NCBI GenBank assembly: GCA_036276235.1
Contig: DATBDZ010000278.1
Span: forward strand, 1 to 26,567
Direction: 5' to 3'
Origin: JANWHF01 sp036276235
Lineage (GTDB): Bacteria; Planctomycetota; Phycisphaerae; Tepidisphaerales; Tepidisphaeraceae
DNA length: 26,567 nt
This document shows positions 23,501 to 26,567 of the stretch, piece after piece. The translations under genes and the position numbers were made by a program. The notes under the pieces were generated by a model. That model was not told the DNA's origin. It was given only the letters and a program-made list of their open reading frames with translations, and ran no database searches. How positions within the stretch are numbered: position 1 is the stretch's first letter; each line of letters starts with the position of its first letter.

Positions 23501-24450
23501 AATTCATCGCCGGCCAGCGCGAGCTGATGAACCGCTATCAATTCCGCCCCGCAAGCAACGGCGTCTCGTTCGGCGGCAACACCGATGTCCCGCCTCTGGC
23601 GCTGCAAACGCCGCACGGGAATCACGTTCACTTGCGCGGGAGAATTGATCGGATCGATGTTCTGCCCGATGGCCGCGCGGCGGTTGCCATCGACTATCGA
23701 CTCTCCGCGAGCAAGGTCTCGCTGGCGAAGGCTTATCATGGCCTTGCGCTGCAGCTTCTCGTCAGCCTGCTGGTGCTCGACGAGCTTGGAAACCTGCTCA
23801 CCGCTGGGCCGCTTGCTCCCTCCCCCGGTACTCCGGGGGAGGGCTGGGGAGGGGGTTTTGCAGAAGATGCGCCGCTCGCGCGAACCCCCTCCCTAACCCT
23901 CCCCCGGAGTACCGGGGGAGGGGATAGGACTCCTGCCGGCGCACGGGGCCATGCGGGCGAATCACTACAACCCGTGGCGGCGTTCGATGTCCCCCTGCTT
24001 CGGTCGCTCAAAGATGTTGCGCATCCCGATGAGGTCCTCGATCCGGAAGACCCAAAGAGCCTTCTGAAGCCGCCGCCGCGTGGGATTTTTGCGGCTTCGT
24101 CCATCCAAGCGCTCGACAGTGAACTGGCCGATGGCCAATCCCTCGCGTTTGCTGCTTTCCGCAAGAAGGACGGCCAACTGGGGAATCAGAACAAAAACGA
24201 CGACGCCGCGCAGCATGAATTCGCCGCGCTGCTCACGCATGTTCGCCAGGAATTGCAGAAGATTGCCGATGATATTCTGGCGGGCAATGTGGCAATCACT
24301 CCGTATCGATTGAATGACCTTTCGCCCTGCGCGAATTGCGATTACCGAAGCGTCTGTCGATTTGAGACCTCGGTGAATCGATATCATCGACTTGATTCGA
24401 TGGGGCGCGTGGAAGTGTTGAAGCGGGTTTGCGAGGAGGGGAAATCGTGA
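20572..24450 (+). CDS. addB: AddB-type helicase-nuclease subunit with two in-frame repeat insertions
   Basis: 1,292 residues from the ATG at 20572; the open frame upstream is repeat sequence. AddB pairs with AddA to resect double-strand breaks before RecA loading. Walker A is GRAGSGKT (8-15). VIVMGLNEGEFPA starts at V671, with YLAFTRASHKLIVTRAR downstream. The C-terminal RecB-like nuclease has GRIDRID and D1041-Y1042-R1043. Four cysteines fit the AddB iron-sulphur cluster: C884 (CPFRHF), C1253, C1256 and C1262 (CANCDYRSVC), with the family spacing. Odd points: the usual DYK nuclease motif reads DYR, and palindromic elements encode residues about 298-333 and 1083-1117. No Shine-Dalgarno sequence is visible because the repeat array reaches the start codon. 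addA follows after 147 bp. Confidence 0.93.
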   Translation: MSITFVIGRAGSGKTRRCFERIVAQMQRRPLGPRIYWLLPPQATFTAQRQLACGSGLPGFCRARVLSLRQLGQDVFDECGGGATPLITDIGRQMILGRLLRELAPQLEFFGSAARQPGLAAELDRTFDELERAGKTADDLAQLIAELERDRSHDSDARPLAAKLRDLHLLYKRYTEFLGQERLDPHRRLLQVLDSIEHCAFFKTATVYLDGFLDFTEFERRMIVAIAKTGATIEITLLMDPQSPILANPNLNPEEMGLFCRTEETYRRLWFAFSQERVTINEPVLLGEWVPSGLRSGPLPRYSGGGLGRGPVAKDDGSTQPPPQPSPGVPEEGENQPRRGQSSPSTRFASPQLARLEREFDPRAATPRAKKNGKAGASAPDDWAIERIEAPDRTSEVDAAARRIRSLLTGGYRQREILVLVRDLEKYQPLIDTCFDEHQITFFSDRRRKALHHPLIEFLRAALQIARFDWRQESVMALARTGLALLSADEADELENYCCRHHLRSSAWDSDVQWIYQRDLLRDPEDATSGADPLRIDGLRRRISQRLSPFVRALQGDRPMNVRQIATEIFALLERFSIRKTIAGWMDVSSADRTAARIEESGEHEQVWARLVELFDELVELLGDQPTSLDDFVDVLESGLDCFDLAIAPATVDQVLVGQIDRTIAPPVRAVIVMGLNEGEFPAASGDKSVLSDRERRELKQRKMDLDRDSTRCVLDESLLGYLAFTRASHKLIVTRARCDDRNRQTFPSLFWHRLETLFPTVKTISLAAARAGDVQHISTARQLIGGLMQWIRRRNVRPIGSSFLFAGCDDPKTAEADDAWRALYQWLATSQGQINSALTDLLQRAWPALSYSNAATISESASRQLFHSPLEASVAQLETFATCPFRHFVRYGLGLETPAPPGVTMGDHSRIYHRALDQLIGQVLARNESDQTALPISGQMIHAAVMRAGQTLAGEMMLGVNRSRYLLSRIERTLHQFIAGQRELMNRYQFRPASNGVSFGGNTDVPPLALQTPHGNHVHLRGRIDRIDVLPDGRAAVAIDYRLSASKVSLAKAYHGLALQLLVSLLVLDELGNLLTAGPLAPSPGTPGEGWGGGFAEDAPLARTPSLTLPRSTGGGDRTPAGARGHAGESLQPVAAFDVPLLRSLKDVAHPDEVLDPEDPKSLLKPPPRGIFAASSIQALDSELADGQSLAFAAFRKKDGQLGNQNKNDDAAQHEFAALLTHVRQELQKIADDILAGNVAITPYRLNDLSPCANCDYRSVCRFETSVNRYHRLDSMGRVEVLKRVCEEGKS
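21464..21569. repeat. composite palindrome, CTCCCCCGG family, copy 1 (inside addB)
   Basis: 38-nt arms at 21464-21501 and 21532-21569 are inverted copies around a 30-nt core. Each arm holds a hairpin (stem CTCCCCCGG or a variant, loop TACT or AGTA) followed or preceded by a GGGAGGGGG-type tract. It is translated in frame with no stop codon, in the linker before RFASPQLARLE. Confidence 0.9.
23818..23922. repeat. composite palindrome, CTCCCCCGG family, copy 2 (inside addB)
   Basis: 38-nt arms at 23818-23855 and 23885-23922 match at 36 positions around a 29-nt core. The total is 105 bp, exactly 35 codons. It lies in frame about 40 residues after the DYR motif. Confidence 0.92.
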
Positions 24451-24489
24451 GCGAAAGGGTGCGTGAAAACTTCGGCGGCAAGTCTTGTT

Positions 24490-24594
24490 CCCTCCCCCGG
24501 TACTCCGGGGGAGGGTTAGGGAGGGGGTTCTTGCGAGTGGCGCACCTTCAACACAACCCCCACCCCAGCCCTCCCCCGGAGTACCGGAGGAGGG
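24490..24594. repeat. composite palindrome, CTCCCCCGG family, copy 3 (between addB and addA)
   Basis: 38-nt arms at 24490-24527 and 24557-24594 around a 29-nt core, 105 bp in all. The end of the right arm reads GGAGGAGGG and lies 3 nt before the addA ATG, giving that gene its Shine-Dalgarno sequence. Confidence 0.92.
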
Positions 24595-24597
24595 AGA

Positions 24598-26567
24598 ATG
24601 GAGCAGCCTAAGGTGTCACGCACCGTGAGCGAAAAACAGCGGCCATGGACAGCGGAGCAGACGCGCGGGATCACGACGATCGGCCGCAGCCTGCTCGTTT
24701 CCGCCGCCGCGGGCGCGGGGAAGACCTCTGTCCTTTCGCAGCGCTGCGTGCATCTGGTGTGCGATGCGGCAGAGCCTTGCGATGTGGATGATCTGCTGAT
24801 CGTCACGTTCACCGAAGCCGCCGCGCTGGAGATGCGATCGCGTATTACTTCCGCGCTGCGCCAGCGTCTTGCCGGCGATGCTGATCCGCGCCTGGCGCGG
24901 CAGCTTGCACTGGTCGATCAGGCGCAAGTCAGCACGCTCCACTCCTTCTGCATGCGGCTGCTGCGCCAGAATTTTCACCTGATCGGCCTCGACCCAAACT
25001 TCCGCGTGCTCGACGCGGATGAATCGCTGCTGCTTCGCCGCCAGATTGGTCGCGACCTGCTGCGCCATCGATTCGAATCCGACGATTCAGGGATCTTTCA
25101 TCAGTTTGTCGATGGGTACGGCAAAGGAAATGAAAGCGAGATTCTCCGCCATCTTCTGCGCACGCATGATTTGATGACCAGCCTCGCCGACCCACAGGAT
25201 TGGCTCCGCCAGGCGCGGCGGCGCATCGCCTCGGCGACGTTTGGAACGCTGGCGGATACGGAACTGGGCCGCGAGCTCTGGACGCTCATTCGCGAAGGCC
25301 TTCAATCAATGCGCGGCGCCTGCCAGGGCGCGCTGCGGCAGGCGGGCCGCCTCGGGTATCACAAGTCGGTCGATTATCTGCTCGGCTTGCAAAACGAAGT
25401 CGAGTCCTGGGCGCGGACTTTTTTTGAGCAGGGACTGGACGGGCTCGCGCGTTCGGTGAATTCAACCGAGTTTGCCCGACGGCCCAGCGACAACAGCAGC
25501 GACGTGATCAAAATGGCGATCGACGTTGTCGTCAATCAGATGAAGAAAGGCCCCTGGCGCGATCTGCTTCGCTTCACGACGCAGCAATGGCAGGAAGGCT
25601 TGCAGCAAATCCTGCCGCATGTTGATCTGTTCATCGATTTAATCAGCCAATTTGAATCGCGCTATGAGAGCGCCAAGCAGCGCGAGCGGGCGCTCGATTT
25701 TGCCGACCTGGAACGCCAGACGCTTCACATCCTTCAGCAACAGGATGGCAAAACCTTCACGCCTTCCCCCACCGCGCGCGGGTATCATCGGCGATTTGCG
25801 CACGTGCTGGTGGATGAATATCAGGACATCAACCAGGTGCAGGATGCGATCTTGAATCTGGTCAGCCGCGAGTGCGTCGCCGGCACCGATGGTGTCGTGC
25901 CTAATCTCTTTTGCGTCGGCGATGTGAAACAGAGCATCTATCGATTTCGTCTTGCCGAGCCGCGGCAGTTTTTGGATCGGGAGCATCAGTTCCGCGATGA
26001 GGATTCGCATGGGCTGGTGATCGATCTGCAAAGCAATTTCCGCAGCCGCGCGCCGCTGCTGGAAGCGATCAACGCCGTCTTCGCGCGCCTGATGACCAGG
26101 ACAGAAGCGGAAATCGAATACGACGAATCGCATCAACTTCGACCCGGGTTGATCTATCCGCCCGCGGGAAAATCGCCCGTCTTCAGCGGCGCGCCGATCG
26201 AGCTGCATGTGCTGGCGACGCGCGGCCGCGCGGAACAAAAGCCCGAACGCGACACTGATGAAGAGGAAGAATCGCAGGAGATCGAAGACCTGGATCGCAC
26301 CGAGCGCGAAGCGCTGCTCGTGGCGCGGCGGATCCGCCGAATCGTCGGCGCCGATGGTGAGCCGGCGATGCACGTGATGGATAAGGATGGCAAGAAGGAA
26401 GGGCTTTCCCCGCGACAAGCGGAGTACGGCGATATCGTCATCCTCCTCCGCGCCACCAAATACAAAGCCGGCCAGTTCGCGCAGATTCTCCGCGCGCAGG
26501 GGATTCCCGTTCATGCCGACAGCGGAAGCGGATTTTTCGAATCGACCGAAGTCCGCGACATGCTCGC
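24598..26567 (+). CDS. addA: AddA-type helicase-nuclease subunit (3' end outside window)
   Basis: 656 codons are visible and the frame is open to the window edge; AddA is usually about 1,200 residues, so roughly half is missing, including the nuclease domain. UvrD-like SF1 helicase motifs: WTAEQ (17-21), Walker A SAAAGAGKT (35-43), motif Ia LIVTFTEAAALEMR, DEYQD (406-410), GDVKQSIYRF (from G441) and NFRSR (480-484). The last residues, DSGSGFFESTEVRDML, fit the AddA pattern. With AddB it forms the helicase-nuclease for recombinational repair. I chose the ATG at 24598 because GGAGG stands just upstream. A GTG at 24625 (VSEKQRPWT, with AGGTG upstream) is an alternative and may be the ancestral start. 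Confidence 0.93.
   Translation, partial: MEQPKVSRTVSEKQRPWTAEQTRGITTIGRSLLVSAAAGAGKTSVLSQRCVHLVCDAAEPCDVDDLLIVTFTEAAALEMRSRITSALRQRLAGDADPRLARQLALVDQAQVSTLHSFCMRLLRQNFHLIGLDPNFRVLDADESLLLRRQIGRDLLRHRFESDDSGIFHQFVDGYGKGNESEILRHLLRTHDLMTSLADPQDWLRQARRRIASATFGTLADTELGRELWTLIREGLQSMRGACQGALRQAGRLGYHKSVDYLLGLQNEVESWARTFFEQGLDGLARSVNSTEFARRPSDNSSDVIKMAIDVVVNQMKKGPWRDLLRFTTQQWQEGLQQILPHVDLFIDLISQFESRYESAKQRERALDFADLERQTLHILQQQDGKTFTPSPTARGYHRRFAHVLVDEYQDINQVQDAILNLVSRECVAGTDGVVPNLFCVGDVKQSIYRFRLAEPRQFLDREHQFRDEDSHGLVIDLQSNFRSRAPLLEAINAVFARLMTRTEAEIEYDESHQLRPGLIYPPAGKSPVFSGAPIELHVLATRGRAEQKPERDTDEEEESQEIEDLDRTEREALLVARRIRRIVGADGEPAMHVMDKDGKKEGLSPRQAEYGDIVILLRATKYKAGQFAQILRAQGIPVHADSGSGFFESTEVRDML

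Noticed and set aside
24429..24611. 60-residue frame across the addB-addA junction
   Set aside because: It is mostly the translated palindrome, starts within addB and is out of frame with addA.
1..26567. tRNA, rRNA or transposase genes
   Set aside because: None was recognised on either strand by eye; a tRNA scan and an IS search would be needed to rule out degraded ones.

Overview
The window is GC-rich bacterial DNA that most resembles a planctomycete, probably of the class Phycisphaerae. That placement is inferred from gene types, not from a database search: two small membrane proteins ending in a CxxCGY...CPECG zinc ribbon, a large secreted protein with an LEPR-XLL-like N-terminal motif (IEPLERRMMLSL) ahead of fibronectin and cadherin-like domains, and a 1,637-residue protein with PQQ-like propellers on both sides of TPR helices. 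Many genes lack a clear Shine-Dalgarno sequence. No rRNA, tRNA, CRISPR array, IS transposase or phage gene was seen.

Layout. 1-444: no gene, several repeats. 445-3278 (minus): a propeller lipoprotein and hisD. 3416-3717: a frameshifted Dabb-domain gene. 3901-6441: the large secreted protein. 6474-7492: the two zinc-ribbon membrane proteins, convergent. 7512-9420: a galU-like nucleotidyltransferase and a Crp/Fnr regulator. 9429-13391: a probable four-carbon sugar-acid catabolic cluster (DUF1537 kinase, PdxA-family dehydrogenase, KdgT-type permease), with a toxin-antitoxin pair and an orphan antitoxin-like gene lying between the permease and the enzymes. 13392-14302: a gene-free stretch with a 10-bp operator-like array and several repeat elements. 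14303-15325: mtnP, carrying an in-frame insertion. 15458-20371: the PQQ/TPR protein. 20572-26567: addB and addA (addA runs off the end), the two subunits of a RecBCD-like helicase-nuclease.

The most unusual feature is a dense set of composite palindromic elements, mostly built as arm - short unique core - inverted arm. Several families occur. They sit between genes and also inside genes: one 138-bp copy is read in frame in mtnP, two copies of about 105 bp are read in frame in addB, and a third copy supplies the Shine-Dalgarno sequence of addA. Another palindrome supplies the stop codons of two convergent genes, and another encodes part of a lipoprotein signal peptide. Several elements are built from 7-nt tandem units whose sequence differs from site to site. 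No mobilising enzyme for them is encoded here. A second candidate novelty is the array of AATGTAGCGC repeats at the predicted promoter of the permease gene.
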